Origin: Marinomonas rhizomae
Lineage (GTDB): Bacteria; Pseudomonadota; Gammaproteobacteria; Pseudomonadales; Marinomonadaceae
Length of the DNA: 64,000 bases
Direction: 5' to 3'
Assembly (NCBI RefSeq): GCF_024397855.1
Contig: NZ_CP073343.1
Location: forward strand, 620,001 to 684,000
The position numbers were made by a program, and so were the translations under genes. The notes under the pieces are model-generated. The model ran no database searches. It saw only the letters and a list, made by a program, of their open reading frames with translations, and was not told the DNA's origin. Numbering within the stretch: the first letter of the stretch is position 1; every line of letters begins with the position of its first letter. Of this stretch, positions 17,161 through 26,125 are shown piece by piece.

Positions 17161-17177
17161 TACAACAGAGGTGAACG

Positions 17178-17843
17178 ATGACAAAGGAATGGCCGCTGGC
17201 CTTGCGACCCGCTCCACAAGACACGGTTTGGTGGTTGCCTCGCCATGAGGAAAAGTTGGCAGAAAAAAATGCCATGGAGAAAGTGGATTTGGTGTTTCTT
17301 GGGGATTCCATCACACAAGCTTGGGAGAAAGAAGGGGCCGATGTTTGGCAGGTATTTTACCAACCAAGATCCGCGCTGAATCTGGGTTTTAATGGCGATA
17401 AAACAGAAAACGTTTTGTGGCGACTTGCCCATGGTGAGGTAGATAATATTCAGCCTAGGTTATTGGTTTTATTAGTTGGAACCAATAACGCAGGTCATCG
17501 GATGGACAAAGCCGAAGACACGGCGTTAGGCATTAAGCAGATTCTGTCTGTGTTGGCGGAAAAGTTGCCGCAGACTAAATTGCTGCTCTTGGCAATTTTC
17601 CCTCGTAGTGCGAAGCCAACACAAAAACTCAGAATACTGAACAATGAAGTGAATCAAATTATTTGCAGTTATGCAGATGATGAAAGGGTGTTCTTTCGCG
17701 ATATTAATCATGTTTTTCTGGATGAAGAAGGACGAATCACCAGTGATGTGATGAATGACTTTTTGCACCCGAATGCCTCGCAATATCAACTTTTTGCTGA
17801 GGCAATAGAGTCAACAATCGTTTCATTGTTGGCAGAAGGTTAG
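17178..17843 (+). CDS. SGNH/GDSL-type esterase (platelet-activating-factor acetylhydrolase-like)
   Basis: A 221-residue cytoplasmic hydrolase. Block I VFLGDSITQAWE has the catalytic Ser (near residue 40), block II NLGFNGDKTENVLWRL the conserved Gly, block III LLVGTNNAGH the oxyanion Asn, and block V FLHPNASQY the Asp/His pair. The order matches the PAF-acetylhydrolase-like branch of SGNH hydrolases, which cleave esters or acetyl groups from lipids and sugars. No signal peptide is seen. It follows the exporter gene closely. Confidence 0.9.
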   Translation: MTKEWPLALRPAPQDTVWWLPRHEEKLAEKNAMEKVDLVFLGDSITQAWEKEGADVWQVFYQPRSALNLGFNGDKTENVLWRLAHGEVDNIQPRLLVLLVGTNNAGHRMDKAEDTALGIKQILSVLAEKLPQTKLLLLAIFPRSAKPTQKLRILNNEVNQIICSYADDERVFFRDINHVFLDEEGRITSDVMNDFLHPNASQYQLFAEAIESTIVSLLAEG

Positions 17844-17874
17844 CGCTTTAATTTGGACTGCTTTTCATTTATTT

Positions 17875-17892
17875 CTACGTATTAATACGTAG
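17875..17892 (+). promoter_or_regulatory. Perfect 18-bp palindrome in a 7-2-7 layout upstream of the TRAP operon
   Basis: CTACGTATTAATACGTAG is a perfect palindrome made of two inverted TACGTAT heptamers spaced by two bases, the geometry NarL-type regulators bind. It lies 145 bases before the TRAP binding-protein start. A second palindrome, ATTCGTACGAAT, follows at 17925-17936. It is the likely target of the NarL-like regulator encoded downstream of the transporter (inference). Confidence 0.6.
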
Positions 17893-18019
17893 TCGTGTGC
17901 GTAGTTTCCGGTGTTGTACTCGGTATTCGTACGAATTGTTTGCACTTTTTATACACGCCATTATTCATCCTGCTCGATCTTAAATTATAAAAAATAAGAC
18001 TCACAGGATGATAAAAACA

Positions 18020-19105
18020 ATGAAATCCTTAAAACTTACAACTCTAGTTGCTGCAACCGCAGTGGCTCTAAGCGCTTTTTCTCTACCTGCTATTGCGGCG
18101 GATAAAGTTTATAGATTGAAGATGGCCGAAACGTGGGCATCTAACTTTCCTATCTTTGGTGATGCCCCTAGAAACATGGCGCGTATTGCTGATGAAATGT
18201 CTAACGGACGTTTAAAAATCACTATCGATTCTGCCAACAAACACAAAGCACCTTTGGGTGTGTTTGATATGGTACGTTCTGGTCAGTACGACATGGGACA
18301 TTCTGCGTCTTACTACTGGAAAGGCAAGGTGCCAAATACTCTGTACTTCACTACCATGCCATTTGGCATGATTACGCCTGAGCAATATGGCTGGTTCTAT
18401 TACGGTGGCGGCATGGAGTTGATGCAGAAAGTGTATCAACCGTTTGGTTTGTTGTCCTTCCCTGGCGGTAATACTGGCAATCAAATGGGCGGCTGGTTCC
18501 AAAAAGAAATCAATTCTCTTGATGACCTACAAGGTCTGAAAATGCGTATTCCAGGGTTTGCGGGTGAAGTCCTAGCGAAACTGGGCGCTAAGCCTACCAA
18601 TATCGCTTCTGGCGAACTTTACACAGCGCTTGAGCGTCGTACTATCGATGCCCTTGAGTGGGTAGGGCCGTCTCTTGATTTGCGTATGGGTTTCCACAAA
18701 ATTGCGCCTTACTACTACACAGGTTGGCATGAGCCAGCGACGGAACTTCAGTTCCTAGTTAACGAGCGCACGTGGAAAAAACTTCCAGATGACCTTCGTG
18801 AAATTCTTCGTACTTCTATGAAGCTAGCGTCTTACGACATGTACATTCAGTCATACCATGAGAGCGCAGAAAACTGGGCGACTATGAAGACAGAATACCC
18901 GAATGTTCAAGTTAAGACCTTCCCGAAAGAAGTTCTTGTGGCGATGAAAAAAGCTAACCAAGAACTCCTTGATGAAAAAGCAGCCGAAGATCCTTTGGCG
19001 AAAGAGATTTTGGACTCTCAAGCTAAGTACCTGAAAAAAGTACGTGTTTGGACCAATATTTCTGACCGAGCTTACTTGGACAGTGTTGATAGTCTAGCGG
19101 AATAA
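18020..19105 (+). CDS. TRAP transporter solute-binding protein, TakP-like (2-oxo acid type)
   Basis: About 361 residues with a signal peptide (cleavage after PAIAA). The ATG at 18020 is preferred to 18008 because AGGA would overlap the earlier codon. The conserved arginine block is LKMRIPGFAGEVLAKLGA. ALEWVGPSLDLRMGFHKIAPYYYTGWHEPATELQFLVN closely follows the TakP subfamily, which binds 2-oxo acids such as pyruvate as a dimer with a metal ion. It begins a dctP-dctQ-dctM operon. The ligand class is inferred from this similarity. Confidence 0.88.
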   Translation: MKSLKLTTLVAATAVALSAFSLPAIAADKVYRLKMAETWASNFPIFGDAPRNMARIADEMSNGRLKITIDSANKHKAPLGVFDMVRSGQYDMGHSASYYWKGKVPNTLYFTTMPFGMITPEQYGWFYYGGGMELMQKVYQPFGLLSFPGGNTGNQMGGWFQKEINSLDDLQGLKMRIPGFAGEVLAKLGAKPTNIASGELYTALERRTIDALEWVGPSLDLRMGFHKIAPYYYTGWHEPATELQFLVNERTWKKLPDDLREILRTSMKLASYDMYIQSYHESAENWATMKTEYPNVQVKTFPKEVLVAMKKANQELLDEKAAEDPLAKEILDSQAKYLKKVRVWTNISDRAYLDSVDSLAE

Positions 19106-19161
19106 AACCTCTAAGCATGGCGAGTAACCTTTATTCGTCATGCTTTTTCTAGGAGTTTGTC

Positions 19162-19701
19162 ATGTTGTTAATCACCCTAGAACGAGGCATTACTCGTTTT
19201 TCTAATTTCCTTGGTGTGCTTTCGACGGTGTTGTTTATCGTCTTACTGTTCAACGTTTTCTACGATGTTTTGATGCGCTATGCCTTCAACGATGTGTCCA
19301 TTGGGATGCAAGAGCTTGAGTGGCACTTATACGCTGCCATTTTTCTGTTAGGTATTCCTTACGGCATTCAGCACGGCGGCCATGTCCGCGTGGATTTGAT
19401 CTATGAGAATTTGTCGATTCGAGGCAAAGCATGGGTAGATCTGTTTGGCTGTGTGTTTTTCTTAATGCCTTTTACTTTGCTAGTGGGATATTACGGTGTC
19501 GGCTTTGCTCATGAAGCTTATGTTTTGGGCGAAACCAGTGGCGACCCGGGCGGTCTGCCGTACCGTTGGATTATTAAAGCGGTTATTCCTTTTGCTTTTT
19601 TCTCTATGACGATCAGTGGGTTAGGAATGGTTATTCGTTGCATTAATGTGCTGCGAGGCGTGAGCGAAGACGGTTTCTCGCACCCTCCTATTCAACATTA
19701 A
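19162..19701 (+). CDS. TRAP transporter small permease, DctQ type
   Basis: A 179-residue membrane protein with four hydrophobic segments (about residues 18-38, 54-70, 92-114 and 137-157). The central IPYGIQHGGHVRVDLIYENLS segment matches the conserved loop of TakQ/DctQ proteins. It pairs with the DctM subunit 33 bases downstream to move the solute handed over by the TakP-like protein. The start follows AGGAG. Confidence 0.9.
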   Translation: MLLITLERGITRFSNFLGVLSTVLFIVLLFNVFYDVLMRYAFNDVSIGMQELEWHLYAAIFLLGIPYGIQHGGHVRVDLIYENLSIRGKAWVDLFGCVFFLMPFTLLVGYYGVGFAHEAYVLGETSGDPGGLPYRWIIKAVIPFAFFSMTISGLGMVIRCINVLRGVSEDGFSHPPIQH

Positions 19702-19734
19702 TTTTTGTCACCATTTTAAGCTTGTAGGTTATTT

Positions 19735-21024
19735 ATGATTGGAATAATCATGTTTTTCGTTGCCCTAGTAATGCTTTTACTAGGGTTCCCTGTTGCCTTT
19801 ACTTTTGGCGGTATTGCTCTGATTTTCGGCGTATTTGCCGAAGGTTTCGATATGTTTGCTTTCATGCCCTTCCGCATCCAAAGCTACATGGAAAATACCG
19901 TGATGATGGCGGTGCCATTATTTGTATTCATGGGTATTGTGTTACAAAAGACCAAGTTGGCCGAGCAATTATTAGAAGCCATGGGCAAACTGTTTGGTGG
20001 TGTTCGCGGTGGCTTGGCTATTTCGACAATATTGGTGGGTGCGCTATTAGCGGCATCGACTGGCGTGGTTGGCGCGAGTGTCGTGGCAATGGGCCTAATC
20101 TCTTTGCCAGTTATGCTGAAGTATAACTACAGCAAGTCTTTAGCATGCGGCACAATTTGTGCGTCTGGTACCTTGGGTCAAATCATACCACCGTCGATTA
20201 TTTTGATCATCTTGGGGGATGTTTTAGGCATTCCTGTCGGTGATCTTTTTCATGCGGCCCTGTTTCCTGGCATGATTCTAATCGCTTGTTATATTGTGTA
20301 TATCTTGATTCTGACTTTCTTAAAGCCTGAAATGGCGCCAGCCATGCCTCAGGACTTAGATGATGAGACTCGTGCGCAGCAAATTCGCAGTGCGTTAAAA
20401 GCGATTATTCCGCCGTTAGCCTTGGTGTTGATCGTATTGGGTTCTATCTTTACCGGCATTGCGACACCGACAGAATCTTCTGCATTAGGTGGCGTAGGGG
20501 CGATTGTATTGGCTCTGTTATACCGCCAGTTTAGCTGGAAAATGCTTTATGACAGTGGTTTAGAAACGGTAAAAGTGACAGCGATGGTGTTTGCTATCCT
20601 GATGGGCGCAACGGCCTTTTCGATGGCGTTTAGTTATACCGGCGGTGATTACATTGTTGAAGAAGTGTTATTGAATCTTCCGGGTGAAAAATGGGGCTTT
20701 ATTATATTAGCCATGATTGCTATTTTGATCTTGGGCTTCTTTATAGACTTCGTTGAGATTGCCTTTATTATAGTGCCGATTTTAGCGCCTGTTGCCGAAG
20801 CGTTAGGGATTAATATGGTGTGGTTCGCGATCTTGATTGCGATGAACCTGCAGACCTCTTTCTTAACCCCACCCTTTGGTTTTAGTCTATTCTATTTAAA
20901 AGGGGTGGCTCCCAGTTCGATTAGAACAACGGATATTTATAAAGGCGTCATGCCATTTATATTGATCCAGATCTTGGTTCTAGTCAGTATTATGGTTTTC
21001 CCAGAGTTATATGGCATGGACTGA
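19735..21024 (+). CDS. TRAP transporter large permease, DctM type
   Basis: A 429-residue permease with about twelve hydrophobic segments, the full length for DctM. It carries VPLFVFMGIVLQ, LLAASTGVVGASVVAMGLISLPVML, GTLGQIIPPSIILIILGD and the C-terminal LTPPFGFSLFYLKGVAP. The AASTGVVGA form, rather than AAVSGSSAAT, is typical of the TakM-like branch. It is last in the operon and is followed by a strong terminator, so the two-component genes downstream have their own transcript. Confidence 0.95.
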   Translation: MIGIIMFFVALVMLLLGFPVAFTFGGIALIFGVFAEGFDMFAFMPFRIQSYMENTVMMAVPLFVFMGIVLQKTKLAEQLLEAMGKLFGGVRGGLAISTILVGALLAASTGVVGASVVAMGLISLPVMLKYNYSKSLACGTICASGTLGQIIPPSIILIILGDVLGIPVGDLFHAALFPGMILIACYIVYILILTFLKPEMAPAMPQDLDDETRAQQIRSALKAIIPPLALVLIVLGSIFTGIATPTESSALGGVGAIVLALLYRQFSWKMLYDSGLETVKVTAMVFAILMGATAFSMAFSYTGGDYIVEEVLLNLPGEKWGFIILAMIAILILGFFIDFVEIAFIIVPILAPVAEALGINMVWFAILIAMNLQTSFLTPPFGFSLFYLKGVAPSSIRTTDIYKGVMPFILIQILVLVSIMVFPELYGMD

Positions 21025-21054
21025 TTTATAACCGGGTAAAATATAAAGCAAGGA

Positions 21055-21077
21055 AGCGGGTCTTTACCCGCTTTTTT
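21055..21077 (+). terminator. Terminator of the TakP-like TRAP operon
   Basis: AGCGGGT and ACCCGCT form a seven-base stem with a four-base loop and are followed by six T. It lies 30 bases past the dctM stop. Confidence 0.9.
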
Positions 21078-21144
21078 GTTGATAGCGTTTTCTGTCCATC
21101 ACTGAATATTGAAAGCCTAAAAATAATAAAAAAGGTCTTTGTCC

Positions 21145-22500
21145 GTGGGATTAAAAAGTAAAATTATTCTTCTTGCAGTCGCGCCACTTATTGTCGCGAC
21201 TGCCATCATTATTTATCTGGGGTTGCAGTCAGCCCGTGATTTAGCCTCTCAAGAATTATCTATCTATGAATTTAATTTGGTCAATGCCAAGAAAATGGCG
21301 CTGAAAAACCACGTTAATATCGCTATGTCTGCGATTCGCCCAATATTGGAAAATGAAGAATTAGACGACGCGGAAGCACAGGATCGGGTAAAGAAAATTC
21401 TCGCGGGATTAAGTTATGAAGATGATGGTTATTTTTTCGCTTATGAAATGTCTGGGGTCAATTTAGTCCATCCAACCCAACCGGATTTTGTCGGTAAAAA
21501 CTTATGGGATTTTCAGGATCGTTCAGGGAATTTCCTGATTCAGGGGTTAATCCGAGCTGCTCAAGCAGGTGGTGGCTATCATAGATATATATGGGAGAAG
21601 CCGCCACTGATGAAGCAAGAGGATAAGTTGGGTTATGTAGTTGCTATCGATCGATGGGATTGGATGATGGGAACCGGGTTGTATCTCGATGACATCTACG
21701 CAGAATTGGCGAAAACCAAAGCGACGATGAATGACAATATTCAGCGCAGCTTTTTTACTATCATTGAAGTGGTTGTGGTGACTGTGGTGTTGGTTATCTT
21801 GTTGGGGTTGGCGATCAATCTCCATGAGCACAAATTAGCGGACTCAAGGCTAAAGGAACTGGCCCAGCGTTTTATGCGCTTGCAAGTTAGTGAAAGGCGA
21901 GGCTTTTCTCGTGAACTTCATGATGGCATTAATCAATTATTGGTGAGTTGTAAGTTTCGAATTGAGTTAGCAGAAAACAAGTTAAATCGCGGTCATGAAA
22001 AAGAAGTGATTCATCAGGAGTTGGAAAAAGCCGGTGATTTAATAAACCAAACCATCAGTGAAGTGCGGCAGATTTCCCATAACTTACGACCTACTTTATT
22101 AGATGATTTAGGCTTGGATACAGCCTTACAAGCTTTGATTGACCAGTTCATGGAACGAACAGGAATCCAGGTGGCGTATCGTTTTGATGTGGCCGCTAAG
22201 TTGCCTGATGAAATAGAAATTACGGTGTATCGCCTTACTCAAGAGTCGCTAACGAATATTGAAAAGCATGCCGAGGCTAAGAATATTTCGCTACAGGTTT
22301 CGCAGTCACATAGGCAAGTTGTGTTTGAGTGTTTGGATGATGGTAAAGGTATCTCGAAAAAATCGGAGCTGTTTTCAGGGATCGGTTTGATCAATATGCG
22401 CGAGCGAATCGAATTGATTGGTGGTGATTTCATATTGGAATCGCAACGTGATAAAGGCACTACAGTGCGTGCGCTATTGCCCCTTGAGCAACATCTTTAA
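21145..22500 (+). CDS. Cache-domain sensor histidine kinase (NarX/HisKA_3 type)
   Basis: About 451 residues. The GTG at 21145 is placed nine bases after AAAGG; an in-frame TTG lies two codons upstream. Two membrane helices (about 5-26 and 190-213) flank a periplasmic single Cache domain (DDGYFFAYEMSG, HPTQPDFVGKNLWDFQDRSG, WDWMMGTGLYLDD), of the type that senses small carboxylates. HisKA_3 has the phosphorylated His in GFSRELHDGINQLL, and the ATPase domain has ESLTNIEKHAEA and GIGLINMRERI. It sits between the TRAP operon and a LuxR-type regulator, so it likely senses the transported acid. Confidence 0.92.
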   Translation: MGLKSKIILLAVAPLIVATAIIIYLGLQSARDLASQELSIYEFNLVNAKKMALKNHVNIAMSAIRPILENEELDDAEAQDRVKKILAGLSYEDDGYFFAYEMSGVNLVHPTQPDFVGKNLWDFQDRSGNFLIQGLIRAAQAGGGYHRYIWEKPPLMKQEDKLGYVVAIDRWDWMMGTGLYLDDIYAELAKTKATMNDNIQRSFFTIIEVVVVTVVLVILLGLAINLHEHKLADSRLKELAQRFMRLQVSERRGFSRELHDGINQLLVSCKFRIELAENKLNRGHEKEVIHQELEKAGDLINQTISEVRQISHNLRPTLLDDLGLDTALQALIDQFMERTGIQVAYRFDVAAKLPDEIEITVYRLTQESLTNIEKHAEAKNISLQVSQSHRQVVFECLDDGKGISKKSELFSGIGLINMRERIELIGGDFILESQRDKGTTVRALLPLEQHL

Positions 22501-22523
22501 TCAGTAAGTATAGAGTGATAATA

Positions 22524-23159
22524 ATGACAAAAAAAATTCGTGTTCTCTTAGTCGATGATCACATGTTGGTGCTGGATGGCCTGCAAGCTCGCTTGGAATT
22601 GGAAGGTAATATTGACATTATTGCCACCGCGTCGAATGGTTTGGAAGCGTTAGAAAAAGCCAAAGAAACCCAGCCAGATTTGATTCTTATGGATGTTTCG
22701 ATGCCAGTGTTAAATGGCCTGGAAGCCACTAAGCGCTTTAAGGCGGAGCAGCCTAATATAAAAATTCTGATGCTTAGTATGCACAATGATAAAGAATATA
22801 TTCTGTCATTGATTCAGTCTGGTGCGAATGGCTATGTGCTGAAAGATGTATCATCAGAAGAACTTGTTCAAGCGATTAATACAGTGTGCCAAGGTGGTAC
22901 GTATTTTAGTTCTGGCGCGTCAGATTCACTGTTTTCTGCTGCCCCGCCTCCGCCAAAAGAAAGTGAAGAGTTAACAAAACGTGAAACCTCCGTATTAAAA
23001 GCTCTTGCGGCTGGATTGTCTAATAAAGAGATTGCTCAGACTCTGGATATTAGTGTCAGAACCGTCGAAACCCATCGTCAAAATGTGAAGAACAAGTTAG
23101 ATATTCATACTTCCGCCGGCTTAATAAAATACGCTTTAGCTAAGCAGTTGATTGATTAA
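22524..23159 (+). CDS. NarL/LuxR-family response regulator
   Basis: A 211-residue two-domain regulator. The receiver domain has the acidic pair in LLVDDH, the phosphoacceptor Asp in PDLILMDVSMP and the conserved Lys in YVLKDVSSEE. A LuxR-type HTH follows (LTKRETSVLKALAAGLSNKEIAQTLDISVRTVETHRQNVKNKL). The ATG at 22524 replaces a GTG three codons earlier. It is phosphorylated by the kinase 24 bases upstream and probably controls the neighbouring TRAP operon through the 7-2-7 palindrome at 17875-17892. Confidence 0.92.
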   Translation: MTKKIRVLLVDDHMLVLDGLQARLELEGNIDIIATASNGLEALEKAKETQPDLILMDVSMPVLNGLEATKRFKAEQPNIKILMLSMHNDKEYILSLIQSGANGYVLKDVSSEELVQAINTVCQGGTYFSSGASDSLFSAAPPPPKESEELTKRETSVLKALAAGLSNKEIAQTLDISVRTVETHRQNVKNKLDIHTSAGLIKYALAKQLID

Positions 23160-23294
23160 GTACCTTAGAAAGTATCGGTAGAGAGCGAATGATTTTTTAG
23201 ATTGTAAGCTTTTGCCGTCATAACAGGGTAGAGTGATAGATTACGGCAAGACCTGTCGTGGGCTTTTTAGCCTTTTGAGCATATGGAGTCCACT

Positions 23295-24101
23295 ATGCGC
23301 GTTCTATTTTTTCCATTCCCTGTGTTGTGTGTGTTGCTTTCGTCTCTCTTTTCCCCTCTTTATGCGGCGGATGATTGGTATCGTCCACCGGTTTCTGCGA
23401 CTTGGCATTGGCAACTGGATGGTGTGGTAAATGAAGGCTACGACGTGGATTTATACGACATTGATTTATTTGATTCGTCTGTTGAACTGATTCAACGTCT
23501 GCAAGCCTCCGATAAAAAAGTGATTTGTTATTTCTCGGCCGGTTCTTACGAAGACTGGCGTCCTGACGCTGCGGATTTTGCCATCAAAGATTTGGGCAAA
23601 ACGCTGAGTGGTTGGGATAATGAGCGTTGGTTGGATATTCGTTCTAGCCAAGTGCGTGAGGTGATGATTCGCCGCCTGGATTTAGCCGTCACAAAAGGGT
23701 GTGATGGCGTTGAGCCAGATAACGTAGACAGTTATCGCACGAATACGGGTTTTTCGTTTCGAGCTAATGATCAGTTAGATTATAATCGCTTTTTAGCGGC
23801 AGAGGCTCATAGTAGAGGCTTGGCAATTGGTTTGAAAAACGATCCTGATCAGGCTCGAGCGCTGAGCAGCGATTTTGATTTTGCTGTCACAGAGCAATGC
23901 TTTGAATACTCTGAATGCCGTTCTTATTCAAACTTTATTAAAGCCGGCAAGCCTGTTTTTAATACAGAATATCGTCGCATTTATGTGGACGATGAATCAG
24001 AGCGAAATAGTGTATGCAAACAATCAGAACGCTTACAGTTCAGTACCTTGGTACTGCCTAAGGCGCTGGATGACACGTTTCGCTTCAGTTGCTTACCGTA
24101 A
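23295..24101 (+). CDS. Exported endo-alpha-1,4-polygalactosaminidase-like protein (GH114)
   Basis: A 268-residue secreted protein. The ATG at 23295 follows GGAG by six bases and opens a signal peptide ending in SPLYA. The mature part carries GH114 blocks: WHWQLDG, DVDLYDIDLFD, KKVICYFSAGSYEDWRPD, LDIRSSQVREVMIRRLDLAVTKGCDGVEPDNVD and the C-terminal VTEQCFEYSEC. GH114 enzymes degrade galactosaminogalactan-type polymers, so this may attack polysaccharides or biofilm matrix. It is followed by an AraC gene 39 bases away. Confidence 0.85.
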   Translation: MRVLFFPFPVLCVLLSSLFSPLYAADDWYRPPVSATWHWQLDGVVNEGYDVDLYDIDLFDSSVELIQRLQASDKKVICYFSAGSYEDWRPDAADFAIKDLGKTLSGWDNERWLDIRSSQVREVMIRRLDLAVTKGCDGVEPDNVDSYRTNTGFSFRANDQLDYNRFLAAEAHSRGLAIGLKNDPDQARALSSDFDFAVTEQCFEYSECRSYSNFIKAGKPVFNTEYRRIYVDDESERNSVCKQSERLQFSTLVLPKALDDTFRFSCLP

Positions 24102-24140
24102 AAGATTTGACCTAAACGGTTTGATTGATAGGAAGATAAG

Positions 24141-24974
24141 ATGACACCTTCTACCCATCCGATTTTTTGGCGAGATCCGGCTTTGCCTTACGTTGAACTT
24201 CGCCAAGTATTGGATGGCAGAGAGGTCAGCTATGCACCGCATTCCCATCAAGAGTGGTCGATTGGTGCCATTGTGCAAGGCCAGAGTGAATTTCTCTGTG
24301 CAGACCGCTTACACGGTGTTGAGCGCGGCGCTTTGGTAATGATGAATCCAGATGTGGTTCATGCCTGTAACCCTCGCCAAGATTCTCCTTGGGCTTATTA
24401 TATGATGCATCTAGATAAAGACTGGCTTGCGTCCTTGTTGTTTGCCCGTGGCATTAGAAGAACTCAGATCTGGCAAGATACCCTGGGTGATACTTTAATG
24501 TCAGTTCAGGCTTATCAGGCATTTGTAGAAGTATGTGAATGTCTAATGGCTGCAACTTTTTCGTCTTTAGAAAAAGGCCAAAAGCTAGAAGCGGTGCTGG
24601 TGGACTTGTTCACGGAGTTGGATGCGAATAACATCGAATCTTCCACAGCTTTGCCAGTGAATAACTTATATCAAGTGGCGGACTATTTGAATCAATACTG
24701 TTTGCACGATACTTCGATTGAGAAAATTAGCGCCGAGTTTGGCTTCAGTACCGGTTATTTGGTTCGTGCGTTTAAGCGTCATTTTAATATGACGCCCCAT
24801 GCTTATCGTTTGAATCGTCGCATTCAATTGGGTCAGCAAGCATTGAAGCAAGGCCAAGCCATTGTTGACGTTGCACAGACCGTTGGCTTTAGTGATCAAG
24901 CGCATTTTCAAAGAGTATTTAAACAGCGCGTCGCGGCCACGCCAGACCAGTATCGGCGCTCGGTTTCTTCTTAG
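24141..24974 (+). CDS. AraC-family transcriptional regulator with N-terminal cupin
   Basis: A 277-residue regulator. The N-terminal cupin (YAPHSHQEWSIGAIVQGQSEFLCADR) is of the AraC_binding type, and the C-terminal double HTH ends SIEKISAEFGFSTGYLVRAFKRHFNMTPHAYRLNRRIQLG ... VDVAQTVGFSDQAHFQRVFKQRV. It is convergent with a LysE-type exporter (10 bases between stops). AraC proteins of this layout are often found beside such exporters and sense amino acids, so the exporter is its likely target (inference). Confidence 0.9.
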   Translation: MTPSTHPIFWRDPALPYVELRQVLDGREVSYAPHSHQEWSIGAIVQGQSEFLCADRLHGVERGALVMMNPDVVHACNPRQDSPWAYYMMHLDKDWLASLLFARGIRRTQIWQDTLGDTLMSVQAYQAFVEVCECLMAATFSSLEKGQKLEAVLVDLFTELDANNIESSTALPVNNLYQVADYLNQYCLHDTSIEKISAEFGFSTGYLVRAFKRHFNMTPHAYRLNRRIQLGQQALKQGQAIVDVAQTVGFSDQAHFQRVFKQRVAATPDQYRRSVSS

Positions 24975-24984
24975 TTAAGACCGG

Positions 24985-25575
24985 TTAGACCAGAATAAGC
25001 ACACAACTGCCTGCCAGTAATATCGCCAAGGTTTTGTTCATCAAGCGCATCTTGGCTGGGCTCTGAAAATACTGCCCGAGTATTTTTCCTATCCATACCC
25101 AAATACCCAAAGACAGCCAGCAGATTGGCAAATACAGGCCGGCAAAAATCATTACTTCCATTGCTTCTGCATTGGGAATATAAGCCGCAATACCTGATAG
25201 CGAAGCCAGCCACGCTTTTGGATTGAGCCATTGCATAATGGCACCGGTCATAAAGGTTGGCGCCTTGCTGTGTTTGTCAGAATTCAGTTCGCCATTGTCA
25301 GTGAATAACTGATAACTAAGATACAACAGGAAGGCGATACCGAACCATTGCAGCACTTGGGTTATCCAGCTTAATTGGTCGATTAAGTAATGCAGTCCAA
25401 AGCCAATCAGTAAAAACAGCACAATAAAACCAAGGGTTGCTCCCGTTACAAAAACAAGTCCTGTTTTAATGCCATAACGCGCACTGCCGCTTAGCGAGAC
25501 AAGGTTCACAGGCCCAGGTGACAAAGACGCTGCCAAGGCAAACAAAGACATAGAAGTGATTAACGATAGAGTCAT
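24985..25575 (-). CDS. LysE-family amino-acid exporter
   Basis: A 196-residue membrane protein with six hydrophobic segments. The N-terminal ASLSPGPVNLVSLSGSARYGIKTGLVFVTGATLG is the LysE/RhtB signature, and GAIMQWLNPKAWLASLSGIAAY the second block. It is preceded by AGGAAC. It is a paralog of the exporter at 16531-17160 but clearly different in sequence. It is convergent with an AraC regulator. The substrate is unknown. Confidence 0.9.
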   Translation of the reverse strand: MTLSLITSMSLFALAASLSPGPVNLVSLSGSARYGIKTGLVFVTGATLGFIVLFLLIGFGLHYLIDQLSWITQVLQWFGIAFLLYLSYQLFTDNGELNSDKHSKAPTFMTGAIMQWLNPKAWLASLSGIAAYIPNAEAMEVMIFAGLYLPICWLSLGIWVWIGKILGQYFQSPAKMRLMNKTLAILLAGSCVLILV

Positions 25576-25740
25576 CAGATGTTCCTAAAAAGATAATAAA
25601 CAGGTGTTCACTATCGTGTTTTAGGTGTCTCACGTATTGAACAAAATTGACCTTTTAAGGATTGTTTGCAGTGTGCATTTTTTTAGCGAGAAAGGCGGAG
25701 TATGATTTTGCAAAATCCCTTTATTCAAACAGGAGTTCTT

Positions 25741-26037
25741 ATGATTCGTCATGTGTTGTTTATTCAGTATAAAGAGCAAGCCAGTGAAGCAGACATTGCG
25801 ACCTCTTTGGCCAATTTCGAGGCGATCAAAAGTAAAATTGATGGCATTGAGTCGGTTGAATGGGGCTTAAACAACAGTCCAGAAGGCCGCAACAAAGACT
25901 ATACCCATTGCGTGTTTATGACCTTTGTGGATGAAGTGGCTCGTGATACTTATATTCCTCATCCTGAACACGAGGTGTTAAAAGCGCAACTAGGGCCGAT
26001 TTTAGAAGACATTATTGTTTTCGATTACGCCATATAG
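25741..26037 (+). CDS. Dabb (stress-responsive alpha/beta-barrel) domain protein
   Basis: A 98-residue protein starting at the ATG at 25741, which follows AGGAGT; an upstream start at 25702 lacks support. It is a ferredoxin-like Dabb fold: MIRHVLFIQYKEQ, the WGLNNSPEGRNKDYTHCVFMTF block and the PHPEHEVLKAQLGPILEDIIVFDY end are characteristic. Members are dimeric and some bind or shape small hydrophobic substrates, but no function can be named. A terminator follows. Confidence 0.88.
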   Translation: MIRHVLFIQYKEQASEADIATSLANFEAIKSKIDGIESVEWGLNNSPEGRNKDYTHCVFMTFVDEVARDTYIPHPEHEVLKAQLGPILEDIIVFDYAI

Positions 26038-26068
26038 TCGCTTTTTAATATCACGCAACCAGAACGAG

Positions 26069-26102
26069 AAAACCCGCTTCAAGTGTCCTTGAGGCGGGTT
26101 TT
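26069..26102. terminator. Bidirectional terminator
   Basis: AAAACCCGC (26069-26077) pairs with GCGGGTTTT (26094-26102), with an inner TCAAG/CTTGA pairing and A/T tracts on both sides. It lies between the convergent Dabb and DJ-1/PfpI genes and can serve both. Confidence 0.9.
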
Positions 26103-26125
26103 ATAGTACTTATTGTACTTGGAAC

